Below are positions 14,616 to 22,414 of a stretch of DNA of 30,083 nt, piece after piece. The DNA is from Actinomycetota bacterium. Its GTDB lineage: Bacteria > Actinomycetota > Thermoleophilia > Miltoncostaeales > Miltoncostaeaceae. Under the pieces are notes generated by a model. That model was not told the DNA's origin, ran no database searches, and saw nothing but the letters and a program-made list of their open reading frames with translations. A program made the translations under genes and the position numbers. The stretch spans positions 1-30,083 of the forward strand of contig JACJWX010000019.1 in the NCBI GenBank assembly GCA_020636905.1, read 5' to 3'. How positions within the stretch are numbered: the first letter of the stretch is position 1; each line of letters opens with the position of its first letter.

Positions 14616-15302
14616 ATGGCCCGGTCGTCAGAAACCTCGCCAGCGGTCGCGGCCGCCGGCGCGCTGGCCCATCCGACACGGCGGCGCATCGCTGACGCGC
14701 TGAGCGCTTCGGACGACGGCCTGAGCGTCTTCGAGATCGCCGAGGCCGTCGGGGTCCACCACAACGCGGTGCGGCAGCACCTCCGACGGCTCGGGGCGGT
14801 CGGCCTGGTGTCGGTGCGGCGCGAGGCGCCGAGCGGCCGAGGGCGACCGAGGTTGCGTTACCGGCTGGTGGACCCCCGGATCCCGCAGATCGCGGCGCAT
14901 CAGGATCTCGTGCGGATGCTCGTCGAATACCTGGTCCGGTGCGGTGCCAGCCTTGATGACGTGGAACGGTTCGGGCGCGATCAGGGCAAGCGTCTGGGCC
15001 AGGACGGCGGTCGGGACGCCGTGATCGATTCCTTCGCCAGGCTGGGGTTCTCCCCGCGTGAGGTCGGGACCGCCGACGCCAGCAGCGGTGTGCTGGAGTT
15101 GCGCCTCGACAGCTGCCCGTTCCGGGAGGGCGCCGCCTCCGACGGCGGCGAGCTGGTGTGCGTGCTGCATCGCGGCATCGCCGCCGGAATCGCCCAGCGC
15201 GCCAACCCCGGAGCGGCGCTGACGGGCTGGTGGCCCAGGCCACCCGCGATCGCCGGCTGCATGGCCGCGTTCACCGGGCTCTCACCACGGGAGGACGGAT
15301 GA
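14616..15302 (+). CDS. HTH regulator (ArsR/MarR-like) with Cys-containing C-terminal domain
   Basis: The 228-residue protein has a winged helix at about 12-85: A-H-P-T-R-R-R-I-A-D-A-L, V-F-E-I-A-E-A-V-G-V-H-H-N-A-V-R-Q-H-L-R-R-L as helix-turn-helix, and G-R-P-R-L-R-Y-R as wing. The C-terminal half has C109, C167 in D-S-C-P-F-R, C182 and H185 in V-C-V-L-H-R-G, and C215 in A-G-C-M-A-A. A similar CPF...C.LH...C layout occurs in SufR-type repressors that bind an Fe-S cluster, so redox or NO sensing is possible. It overlaps the cupin gene (ATGA) and lies upstream of nirS; it is the obvious candidate to bind the palindrome at 15725-15752. Confidence 0.8.
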   Translation: MARSSETSPAVAAAGALAHPTRRRIADALSASDDGLSVFEIAEAVGVHHNAVRQHLRRLGAVGLVSVRREAPSGRGRPRLRYRLVDPRIPQIAAHQDLVRMLVEYLVRCGASLDDVERFGRDQGKRLGQDGGRDAVIDSFARLGFSPREVGTADASSGVLELRLDSCPFREGAASDGGELVCVLHRGIAAGIAQRANPGAALTGWWPRPPAIAGCMAAFTGLSPREDG

Positions 15303-15619
15303 GCGCACCGGGATCCACGGTCCAGATCGGGAGCGATGCGGCGATCCCGGACGAGGGCATCCGGAGCACCACCCTGCACACGGACGCCCGTGCCCGCGTG
15401 GTGTCCATCGCCATGGCCCCCGGCGCCGAGCTCAAGGGCCACACCGCACCGTCGGACGCCACGCTGCTCGTCGTGCGCGGTCGGGTGGCGCTCGATCTCG
15501 GCGAGGAACACCTCCCGGACGCCGGCCCCGGCACCTGGACGATGATGCCGAAGGGGCTCCACCACGCCGCACGCGCGCTGGAGCCGACGGTGCTGCTGCT
15601 CACGCTGCGCCACGACTGA
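15299..15619 (+). CDS. Single-domain cupin protein
   Basis: The 106-residue protein is a small cupin: A-P-G-A-E-L-K-G-H at about 40-48 gives motif 1, and P-G-T-W-T-M-M-P-K-G-L-H-H-A-A at about 78-92 gives motif 2 with two adjacent histidines. Such proteins often bind a metal ion or sense a small ligand. The start overlaps the HTH gene stop by 4 bp, so the two are co-translated. It lies 169 bp before nirS. Its function is unknown; DUF-type cupins are often found next to NO- or metal-responsive regulators. Confidence 0.8.
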   Translation: MSAPGSTVQIGSDAAIPDEGIRSTTLHTDARARVVSIAMAPGAELKGHTAPSDATLLVVRGRVALDLGEEHLPDAGPGTWTMMPKGLHHAARALEPTVLLLTLRHD

Positions 15620-15724
15620 CCGCTGGACACGCCTCGCCCGGCGCGTGTGCGGTTGCGGGAGAACCCGGAGGGCGCATCCGCGCAGCTCACGATCGTCTCC
15701 GCGCGGACATGGGCATAGGCTCAT

Positions 15725-15752
15725 ATTTATTACGTGATTTCGCGTAGTAAAT
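15725..15752. promoter_or_regulatory. AT-rich imperfect palindrome upstream of nirS, candidate operator
   Basis: ATTTATTACG at 15725-15734 and CGTAGTAAAT at 15743-15752 are inverted copies with 9 of 10 positions matched and an 8-bp spacer. It lies in a strikingly AT-rich patch 36 bp before the nirS ATG, where a repressor or activator would overlap the promoter. It is not an FNR/DNR box (TTGAT-N4-ATCAA). The linked HTH protein is the likely ligand, by position only. Confidence 0.55.
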
Positions 15753-15788
15753 GCGACCGCCCAATCGCGGGTCGGGGAGGGAGTGACC

Positions 15789-17480
15789 ATGAACCGGCAT
15801 GCTCGAGGTCTCGGACGGAATGCACGACGCAGAAGCGTCGCCACCATCGGGATGGCGCTCGCCGCAACCGCCATCGTCGCCCTGGCCGGCTGCAGCGACA
15901 GCAACGACAGCGCGACAGCGCCCGCCTCCGACACGAACCCCGCCGTCCAGCCACCCCCCGCGGATGTTGCGCTCGCCGACGCCGATTTCCAGCGAGCCTC
16001 GGACATCTACTTCCGCCAGTGCGCCGGGTGTCACGGCACGCTGCGTGCCGGCGCGACCGGGCCGACGCTCGACCCGGCCACCATGCAACAGCGTGGCACG
16101 CCGGTCCTCGAGGCGATCGTGAACAACGGTCTCCCGGGTGGCATGCCGCCCTGGGGAAAGGCCGGCTTCCTGACACCGGACGAGGTCTCGCTGATGGCCC
16201 GCTTCCTGCAGATGGAGGTGCCCACGCCGCCACCGCTCGACATCGACGAGATCCGGGCGAGCTGGTCGCTCAAGATCCCCGTCGCCGAGCGGCCGACCGA
16301 GCCTCAGGGGCGGGGCAACTGGCGCAACTACACCGGCGTGATCCTGCGTGACGCCGGGAAGGTCGCGGTGTTCGACGCGGACACCAAGCAGCGCGTGGCG
16401 CTGGTGAACACTGGCTACGCGGTCCACATCCTGCGCTCCAGCGCGTCCGGCCGGTACTTCTACGCCATCGGCCGCGACGGCAAGGTCACACTGATCGACC
16501 TCTGGTACCCGACCCCCACCGTCGTCGCCGAGGTCAAGGGTTGCATCGATGCCCGGAGCGTCGAAGCGAGCAAGTACAAGGGGTTCGAGGACAGGTACCT
16601 GATCGAGGGTTGCTACTGGCCGCTCCAGTACGTAGTCCTCGATGGCCTCACGCTCGAACCGAAGACGGTCGAGCAATACCCCACCGACACGTTCGACGAG
16701 GGCGAGACGCTGAAGGAGGTACGGGTCGCCGCGATCGTCGCCAACCCCAGCGCGCCGCAGTGGGTGGTGGCGCTGAAGGAGTCGGGGTACATCGCGCTCG
16801 TGGACTACTCCAGCGAGGATTTCGGCATCGCCCGCATGATCCCCGCGCAGCGCTTCCTCCATGACGGCGGCCTCGACCACACCGGGCGCTACTTCGCGAT
16901 CGCCGCGAATGACCGCAACCAGATCGTTGTCGTCGACCTGGAGAAGGGTGAGCGCGTCGCCCGCATCGACACCGGCATCAAGCCGCACCCGGGTCGCGGG
17001 GCCAACTGGAAGGACCCGAAGTTCGGCTGGGTGATGGCCACGACCCACATCGGCGAGGGCAAGATGACCGTCTACGGCGCCGACCCGGAGAACAATCCGG
17101 AGTACGCATGGAAGGTCGTCCGCGAGGTGAAGCTGCCGAGCGCCGGCACGCTGTTCGTGAAGACGCACCCGAAGTCGCCCTGGGTGTGGACCGACGCCAC
17201 GGTCAGCACCGACCCGAAGGCCGCCCGGACGGTCTGCGTCTATTCCAAGCAGAAGGGCAAGCTGCAGAAGTGCTTCCCCATCAGCTCTTACGGCCGCGCG
17301 ACGCACTTCGAGTACAACGCCCAGGGCACGCAGGTGTGGGTGTCCAACTGGGACAACAAGGGTGAGATCGTGATCTACGACGACCGCACGCTGAAGGTGG
17401 TGAACCGCATCCGTGGCGCCTACCTGCGCACTCCCACGGGCAAGTTCAACGTGACCAACACGTCACGGGACATCTACTGA
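15789..17480 (+). CDS. nirS: Cytochrome cd1 nitrite reductase, lipoprotein form
   Basis: The 563-residue protein reduces nitrite to NO outside the membrane. The N-terminus has R-R-R-S and a hydrophobic run ending in L-A-G-C35, a lipobox. The cytochrome c domain follows, with C78-A-G-C81-H82 within A-S-D-I-Y-F-R-Q-C-A-G-C-H-G. The d1 eight-bladed propeller runs from about 180 to the end: H213 in G-Y-A-V-H is the d1 iron ligand, H358 in R-F-L-H-D-G-G and H400 in K-P-H-P-G-R-G-A-N are the active-site pair, and T-P-T-G-K-F-N-V ends the protein as in Pseudomonas. These three histidines argue for NirS rather than NirF or NirN. GGGGAGG lies 8 nt before the ATG, so it is preferred to the GTG at 15783. 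Cysteines 252, 275, 483 and 495 are extra. No d1-heme synthesis gene is nearby. Confidence 0.95.
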   Translation: MNRHARGLGRNARRRSVATIGMALAATAIVALAGCSDSNDSATAPASDTNPAVQPPPADVALADADFQRASDIYFRQCAGCHGTLRAGATGPTLDPATMQQRGTPVLEAIVNNGLPGGMPPWGKAGFLTPDEVSLMARFLQMEVPTPPPLDIDEIRASWSLKIPVAERPTEPQGRGNWRNYTGVILRDAGKVAVFDADTKQRVALVNTGYAVHILRSSASGRYFYAIGRDGKVTLIDLWYPTPTVVAEVKGCIDARSVEASKYKGFEDRYLIEGCYWPLQYVVLDGLTLEPKTVEQYPTDTFDEGETLKEVRVAAIVANPSAPQWVVALKESGYIALVDYSSEDFGIARMIPAQRFLHDGGLDHTGRYFAIAANDRNQIVVVDLEKGERVARIDTGIKPHPGRGANWKDPKFGWVMATTHIGEGKMTVYGADPENNPEYAWKVVREVKLPSAGTLFVKTHPKSPWVWTDATVSTDPKAARTVCVYSKQKGKLQKCFPISSYGRATHFEYNAQGTQVWVSNWDNKGEIVIYDDRTLKVVNRIRGAYLRTPTGKFNVTNTSRDIY

Positions 17481-17492
17481 GGCTGCACGAGT

Positions 17493-17526
17493 GCCGGGTG
17501 GCTGTTCCCTTCAACGGCCACCCGGC
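17493..17526 (+). terminator. Hairpin terminator-like structure after nirS
   Basis: GCCGGGTGGC at 17493-17502 pairs perfectly with GCCACCCGGC at 17517-17526 around a 14-nt loop, starting 13 bp after the nirS stop. No T-run follows. It also lies just beyond the 3' end of the convergent lipoprotein gene, so it may serve both. Confidence 0.6.
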
Positions 17527-17542
17527 CCACCGGGCGACGCGG

Positions 17543-17971
17543 TCACGGGGCGCGAGACCACCCACCCTCGTCCGACGGCGCGGTCGCATCGAACCCGCGC
17601 AGCATCCGCCGCGCCGTCGCGACACACCGCTGAAGATCGGCCGGAGCCGCCCGCACCCGCACCGCGACGGTGCCGCTCGCCTCGAAGACCACGTTGGTGA
17701 CCAGCGGGCCGTGGGCCCCGCCCGTGATCGAGGCGACCGCGCAGCTGGGTCCCCCGGCCGGCAGCACCAGCGACCCCGGAAACCAGTAGCGATCGGGATG
17801 CGTCGAGGTCGCGACCTGCGCCCCCCGATCCACGAGATGGCCGGTGACGCGCTCGATCGGGTCGCCGGAGCGGTCGGTCGGCCCGGCATCGCGCGACGCG
17901 CCGGTCCCTCCGGTACACCCGGCCAACGTGAGCATCACGGCCACGCCACACACCGGCCCGGTCCAGCGCAT
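17543..17971 (-). CDS. Small secreted lipoprotein of unknown function
   Basis: From the ATG at 17969-17971 the product is 142 residues and starts M-R-W-T-G-P-V-C-G-V-A-V-M-L-T-L-A-G-C19, a short signal peptide ending in a lipobox. A G/V purine-rich ribosome site (GGGGTGAG) immediately precedes it. The mature part has two further cysteines (in P-S-C-A-V-A-S and L-Q-R-C-V-A-T) that could form a disulfide. No family was recognised. It reads toward nirS and may be unrelated to it. A longer form from 18034 would bury the signal peptide and is unlikely. Confidence 0.72.
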   Translation of the reverse strand: MRWTGPVCGVAVMLTLAGCTGGTGASRDAGPTDRSGDPIERVTGHLVDRGAQVATSTHPDRYWFPGSLVLPAGGPSCAVASITGGAHGPLVTNVVFEASGTVAVRVRAAPADLQRCVATARRMLRGFDATAPSDEGGWSRAP

Positions 17972-18060
17972 TCTCACCCCCCCCGAACACCGCGAGCCTA
18001 CCCCGCGACGCTCCGGGTGGAGCTTTGTGTCCACGCCGGCGCCCGGCAGGATGCAGGTCG

Positions 18061-18708
18061 ATGCCCCACCCCGCCCCCTCCCCCGTCGTCGTCGCCCATC
18101 AGGCGGGCAACGACCTGGGCCTGCTCGCCGAGGCGCTCGAGCAGGGCATCACGGCCGTCGAAGTCGATGTCTACCTGCATCGCGGTGTGGTCGAGGTGCG
18201 CCACGACCGGCGCGTCCCCGGGCTGCCGCTGCTGTGGCGGGGGTGGCTCCGCTTCGCGCGCCTGGGCGGCCCCTTCCACACGCTGCGCGATGTGCTCGCC
18301 GCGACCCCCCGCGAGACCCTGCTGCTGATCGACATCAAGGGCGGCGGACCGGTCGGTCCGGCGGTCGCCGAGGTGCTCGCCGCCGACGGGCCCCGACGGA
18401 CGGCGGTCTGCGGCCGGGTCTGGCGCCATCTGGAGCCCTTCCTGGGCAACGACGACATCCCGGCGCTGTTCTCGGTGGGGAACGACCGCGAGCTGCAGCG
18501 GCTGTGGTCGAACGGGCCGGTGGAGGGGGTCTCGATCCGGCATACGCTGCTGGACGCGGACCTGCTGGCCCGGCTGGAGCGCGAGGCCGGTCCGGTGTGG
18601 TGCTGGACGGTGAACGATCCCGACCGGGCGGTCGAGCTGCGCGGGCTCGGAGTGACCGGGATCATCAGCGACCGCCCCGACGCCATCGCGAGGGTCGTCC
18701 CCGGCTGA
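18061..18708 (+). CDS. Glycerophosphodiester phosphodiesterase-like protein (divergent)
   Basis: The 215-residue protein shows the GDPD TIM-barrel core: V-A-H at 11-13, E35-V-D37 in A-V-E-V-D-V-Y-L-H, H49-D50 in V-R-H-D, I-D-I-K-G-G and the closing W-T-V-N-D-P and D-R-P-D. These residues normally bind metal and the glycerophosphate. However, the usual H-R-G...P-E-N-T segment is H-Q-A-G-N-D here, so the substrate pocket differs. GDPDs cleave glycerophosphodiesters to glycerol-3-phosphate and an alcohol. The ATG at 18061 is used rather than 18025 because it places V-V-V-A-H at the normal distance. It lies 91 bp before the polysaccharide operon. Confidence 0.78.
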   Translation: MPHPAPSPVVVAHQAGNDLGLLAEALEQGITAVEVDVYLHRGVVEVRHDRRVPGLPLLWRGWLRFARLGGPFHTLRDVLAATPRETLLLIDIKGGGPVGPAVAEVLAADGPRRTAVCGRVWRHLEPFLGNDDIPALFSVGNDRELQRLWSNGPVEGVSIRHTLLDADLLARLEREAGPVWCWTVNDPDRAVELRGLGVTGIISDRPDAIARVVPG

Positions 18709-18799
18709 TCCGCCCGCGGGGCTACGACCAAGGTCCAATTGTCGTGCCGACCCGACGCCGCCGAAGCTGTGCGCGATCGAGATCGGAGCAACGGATCGT

Positions 18800-20851
18800 A
18801 TGCACGCACCCCCGCAGAGCCCATCGCCCCGCCGCGGCCGGATCGTCATCGGCGGATTCGCCTCCGTGGTGCTGCTCGGCGCCTTCCTGGCCGCCGCGTG
18901 GCTCGTCGCGGGAGGCCGGGCCGTCCCGCCGGTGGCGGGCACTCCCGGCCCCGTGACGGGACCCGCACTCGTGGTGCGCACCCCGCAGCACCTGCACGGC
19001 GTGGCTGACGTGACCCCCCTGGTCAACCGCCTCGCCACGCACGGCGTCACGCGGGCCTGGGTACAGGTCAAACAGGACGAGTCCGACGAATTCCTCGCCG
19101 GCAGCGCCCTCTATGCGTCGAAGATCGCGCCGGTGGCCGACGGCTTCGCCGACGGCCGCACGGACCGCCTCATCACCGCGCTCGCCGAGCGCGGCATCGA
19201 GCCGATGGGCTGGATGCCGGTGCTGCACGACGCGCAGGCGGCCCGCGCCCATCCCGAGTGGCGGGCCCGGCGTGTGAACGCCGATGGACGCCTGGAGGTG
19301 GAGCCCGACTGGCTGTGCCCGTTCGAGCCGGGTGTCGCGCAATACGAAGCGTCGATCGCGCGCGAGATCGCCGCCAGGTTCCCCGCCCTGCAGGGCCTCT
19401 ACCTGGACTTCATCCGTTACGACGACGACTACTCGTGCGTGTCGGACCGCACCCTGCGGGAGCTGGAGTCGCGCACCGGTTGGCGAGGTCGCACCGGCCG
19501 TGCCCTGGTGCCGGTGGACCTGCGACGGGCGGGCGCCGAGCACAACGACCTGTGGCGCGCGTGGACCCGGATGCGGGCCGAGCGCATCGTGCAGACGGTC
19601 AACACCATCCGCGACGCCGTCGAGGAGGTCCGCCCCGACTTCCGCATCGGCGCGTTCGTGCTGCCGTTCAGCGCCAGGGACTACGACCAGAACACCCAGG
19701 CCGGACAGGACCTGCGCCGCATGGCGCGGGCCGGCCTCGACGAGATCGTGCTGATGGGGTACTGGGACGACTGGGACCGGGACCCTGAGTGGGTGCGGGA
19801 GGGTCTGGAGGGCGCCAGCGAACTCGTGGACGACGAGGCCGACCTGTCGGTGGTGCTCGACGGCGACATGGGCGTGCGCCGCACGCGGTTGACGCTGCAG
19901 GCGCTGGGCCCCTGGACGGCCCGCGCCTCGTGGTTCAACTACGGCGAATGGACCGAGCACGAGTTCGACCGCCTGGAGCGCGCCATCGATGGCCACCACC
20001 GCGAGGGGCCGATGCCCCGCCCGGACCACGTCTCGGTGGTGGTGCGCATCGACACCGAACCGGACTACCGGCCCAGCTACGCCACCGTTCACCCGGAGAT
20101 GATCGACAGCGTCGTCGAGATGCTCGGGCGGGAGCGGGCGCCGGCCACGTTCGTCACGGTCGGCCGCCTGGCCGAACTCCAGACCGATGCGATGCGCCGG
20201 GTGGCGGCGGCCGGCCATGAGGTCGCGTCCCATTCGTACAACCACGAACAGATCGACTCGCTGCCGCTCGACGAACAGATGCGTTCGGTCGACCGGGGCC
20301 TGGCGACGCTGCAGGACCTGGGATTCGACGTCCGCGGGTTCGGCGCGCCCCGCAACAGCATCACCGACGAGGCGCGCGACCGGCTGATGCAATGGAACCT
20401 GGAGTACGACGGATCGGCCGCCTACGACCCCCTGGCCGGCCTGCTCGACGTGCACTACGCACCCCGCTCCAACGGCGGCGACGACCGCATCCTGGTGATC
20501 CCGTTCGTGGTGCCCAACGACTGGGACGCCCGCTACATCGCCGAGATGAGTGCCGAGGAGATGCTCGACGCCTGGACCCGGCGCCTCGACCGGGTGGTGG
20601 CGTCGGGCGAGCCGGTCTTCGTGCTTGACGTCCACCAGTGGTCCATCAGCGACCCCGACAACCTCGACGCGCTGCGGGGATTCATCCGCTACGCCCGCGG
20701 CTGCGAGGTGTGCCGCGTCGAGACGCTTCGCGCCGCGGCCCGCAACGCGCGGTCGGTCCTCGACCGCTACGAGCTGCCCGGCACCACCAGCGGCGCGGGC
20801 ACCATCGACACGCCACTCGCCATCCCCGACCGCCCACGGAGGCAGCCATGA
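18800..20851 (+). CDS. Glycoside-hydrolase-like domain fused to NodB-type polysaccharide deacetylase (PgaB-like, inverted order)
   Basis: The 683-residue protein starts with a signal anchor (about 14-40). Residues about 60-400 are a TIM-barrel hydrolase-like domain with G-L-Y-L-D-F-I-R-Y-D-D (199-209), the pattern of GHL10/DUF4015-type families. Residues about 408-650 are a polysaccharide deacetylase: D418 in R-I-D-T-E, H478-S-Y-N-H482 as the metal pair, and G-F-G-A-P-R as the arginine loop. PgaB of E. coli, which deacetylates and cleaves PNAG, has the same two domain types but with the deacetylase first. The gene is coupled (ATGA) to a small membrane protein and a PgaC-like synthase, so a role in export or trimming of a poly-GlcNAc-like polymer is likely. 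Its exact substrate is inferred. Confidence 0.85.
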   Translation: MHAPPQSPSPRRGRIVIGGFASVVLLGAFLAAAWLVAGGRAVPPVAGTPGPVTGPALVVRTPQHLHGVADVTPLVNRLATHGVTRAWVQVKQDESDEFLAGSALYASKIAPVADGFADGRTDRLITALAERGIEPMGWMPVLHDAQAARAHPEWRARRVNADGRLEVEPDWLCPFEPGVAQYEASIAREIAARFPALQGLYLDFIRYDDDYSCVSDRTLRELESRTGWRGRTGRALVPVDLRRAGAEHNDLWRAWTRMRAERIVQTVNTIRDAVEEVRPDFRIGAFVLPFSARDYDQNTQAGQDLRRMARAGLDEIVLMGYWDDWDRDPEWVREGLEGASELVDDEADLSVVLDGDMGVRRTRLTLQALGPWTARASWFNYGEWTEHEFDRLERAIDGHHREGPMPRPDHVSVVVRIDTEPDYRPSYATVHPEMIDSVVEMLGRERAPATFVTVGRLAELQTDAMRRVAAAGHEVASHSYNHEQIDSLPLDEQMRSVDRGLATLQDLGFDVRGFGAPRNSITDEARDRLMQWNLEYDGSAAYDPLAGLLDVHYAPRSNGGDDRILVIPFVVPNDWDARYIAEMSAEEMLDAWTRRLDRVVASGEPVFVLDVHQWSISDPDNLDALRGFIRYARGCEVCRVETLRAAARNARSVLDRYELPGTTSGAGTIDTPLAIPDRPRRQP

Positions 20852-21048
20852 TCGCCCATCGCATCACCCAGAACGTGCTGTTCACCCTGTCGTTCCTGCT
20901 CGCCGCCGTGGCGATCTGGGTGGGGTTGCGCGCCCTCGTGCTCGATGGCCGGGACGCCACGGCCGGCCCGCTGCTGCTGGCCACGGGCTTCGGCGCCTGG
21001 TTCGCGCTGGCGGCCGTGTCGCGTCCGCGACGGGGGCAGCACGCATGA
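20848..21048 (+). CDS. Small two-helix membrane protein (PgaD-like by position)
   Basis: The 66-residue product has two hydrophobic segments at about 9-27 and 37-56 and a basic C-terminus. GGAGG at 20838-20842 precedes the ATG, which overlaps the upstream stop; its own stop overlaps the synthase start (ATGA). In E. coli the synthase PgaC needs the small two-helix membrane protein PgaD, a part of the c-di-GMP-controlled complex. This protein has the same size and place, but its sequence is too short to claim homology. Confidence 0.6.
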   Translation: MIAHRITQNVLFTLSFLLAAVAIWVGLRALVLDGRDATAGPLLLATGFGAWFALAAVSRPRRGQHA

Positions 21049-22319
21049 GCTGGGCGCTGGAGTACGTGGCGCTGTTTCCCGCGATCGTGGCGGTGAGCTG
21101 GATCGTGTTCGGGTGCCTGTTCGTGGTGCGCCGGGAGTGGCGGCTGCCGATGGACGACGGGTTCACACCCTCGGTGGCGGTGGTGGTTCCCGCCCACCAG
21201 GAGGAGCTCGTGATCGGAGCGACCCTGGAGGCGCTGCTCGAGCAGGACTACCCCGCCATGGAGATCCACGTGGTGTCCGACGGCAGCACCGACCGCACCG
21301 TCGCGATCGCCCAGACGTTCGCGGATCGCGGAGTGGTGGTCCACGAACTCGCAACCAACCGCGGCAAGAGCGCGGCGCTGCAGCACGTGCTGGACCGCGT
21401 CGAGTCCGACCTGTTCATGGTGGTCGACGCCGACACCCGCGCACGGCCCGACGCCATCCGCACCCTGGTACAGCAGTTCCGCGACCCGCGCGTGGGAGGG
21501 GTCACCGGACACGCCCGGGTGGGCAACGTCACCGGGGTGCTGACGGCCGTCCAGGCGATGGAGTACTCGGTCATCGTGGGGCTCGCAAAGCGCGCCGAGC
21601 AGTCGTGGGGCGGCCTCTACACCGTCAGCGGCGCCGCCGCGTGCTTCCGCACTCGCGCCCTGCGCGAGGCGGGCGGCTGGACCGTACCGACGGTGACCGA
21701 GGACATCGAGGTCAGCTGGCGGCTGCAGCGCGAGGGCTGGCGTCTGGCCTACGACCCCCGCGCGGTGTTCTTCATCCAGGCCCCGGTGCGGCTGCGGGCG
21801 CTGTGGCGCCAGCGGCGGCGGTGGGCACAGGGGATGGTGGAGGTGCTGCGGATGCATTGGAACGTCACCTCCACGCCCAACCGCGCGCTGATCCCGATCA
21901 CGGTGCAGGTGCTGGGCGCCGCGACGTGGCTGATCATCGCGCTGATGGTGCTGTCGAACGCCATGGTGGGGATGCTCGGCGGATCGTTCCCCACCGATTC
22001 GCTGCTGGGGAGCGCCCACGCCGACCGGCAGGTGATGTTCCTGTGGACGTTCGGGCTCTTCGGCCTGCAGGCGCTGGTGGCGAGCCTGTTCGACGGCGCC
22101 CACGTCTCGGACGGCTGGCGCGTGTTCCCGCTGTTCGTGGTGTTCCCCGTCTACTTCTGGATCGTGTTGTTCCCCAGCGTCGTCCTGGGGGCCGCGCGGG
22201 GGCTGGTGTCGTCCGGGTCGACCAGGTGGGCGCGCACCGAGCGCGCCGAGGTCCTTGTGGGAGCGCCCGCCGGCCCGGAGCCTCACGTGCGACGGGCCGA
22301 CTCGGGCGCCTCCGCCTGA
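21045..22319 (+). CDS. Processive glycosyltransferase family 2, PgaC/IcaA-like
   Basis: The 424-residue protein has an N-terminal membrane helix (about 8-28) and a GT2 catalytic domain at about 43-265. It shows D79 in S-D-G-S, D-A-D at 128-130, T-E-D at 218-220 and Q-R-R-R-W at 256-260. Three or more helices at about 285-312, 331-350 and 360-388 follow. This layout matches the beta-1,6-N-acetylglucosamine synthases PgaC and IcaA, which extend the polymer from UDP-GlcNAc and move it across the membrane. It closes the three-gene coupled operon. Cellulose or hyaluronan synthase-like activity cannot be excluded. The tail of about 35 residues is not conserved. Confidence 0.88.
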   Translation: MSWALEYVALFPAIVAVSWIVFGCLFVVRREWRLPMDDGFTPSVAVVVPAHQEELVIGATLEALLEQDYPAMEIHVVSDGSTDRTVAIAQTFADRGVVVHELATNRGKSAALQHVLDRVESDLFMVVDADTRARPDAIRTLVQQFRDPRVGGVTGHARVGNVTGVLTAVQAMEYSVIVGLAKRAEQSWGGLYTVSGAAACFRTRALREAGGWTVPTVTEDIEVSWRLQREGWRLAYDPRAVFFIQAPVRLRALWRQRRRWAQGMVEVLRMHWNVTSTPNRALIPITVQVLGAATWLIIALMVLSNAMVGMLGGSFPTDSLLGSAHADRQVMFLWTFGLFGLQALVASLFDGAHVSDGWRVFPLFVVFPVYFWIVLFPSVVLGAARGLVSSGSTRWARTERAEVLVGAPAGPEPHVRRADSGASA

Positions 22320-22414
22320 GCGGCATCGCAGCAGGCGGTCCGGCTGGGCCGGGCCCTCGATTTGCCACGCGGGATACCGTGTGACCTCGGATCCCACGTT
22401 CTGGAGAAGTTCGC

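Noticed and set aside
15687..17306. Long open frame (539 codons) antisense to nirS
   Set aside because: It mirrors nirS in very GC-rich DNA, shows no recognisable domain, and nirS is supported by heme, signal and active-site motifs.
18721..18750. Imperfect inverted repeat ACGACCAA...TTGTCGT before the polysaccharide operon
   Set aside because: Only 7 of 11 positions match; too weak to claim an operator.
18722..20635. 637-codon frame antisense to the hydrolase-deacetylase gene
   Set aside because: No domain found and composition typical of a reverse-strand shadow; the sense strand has coherent active sites.
20682..22397. 571-codon frame antisense to the PgaC-like gene
   Set aside because: Shadow frame; the opposite strand has TED and QRRRW motifs and membrane helices.
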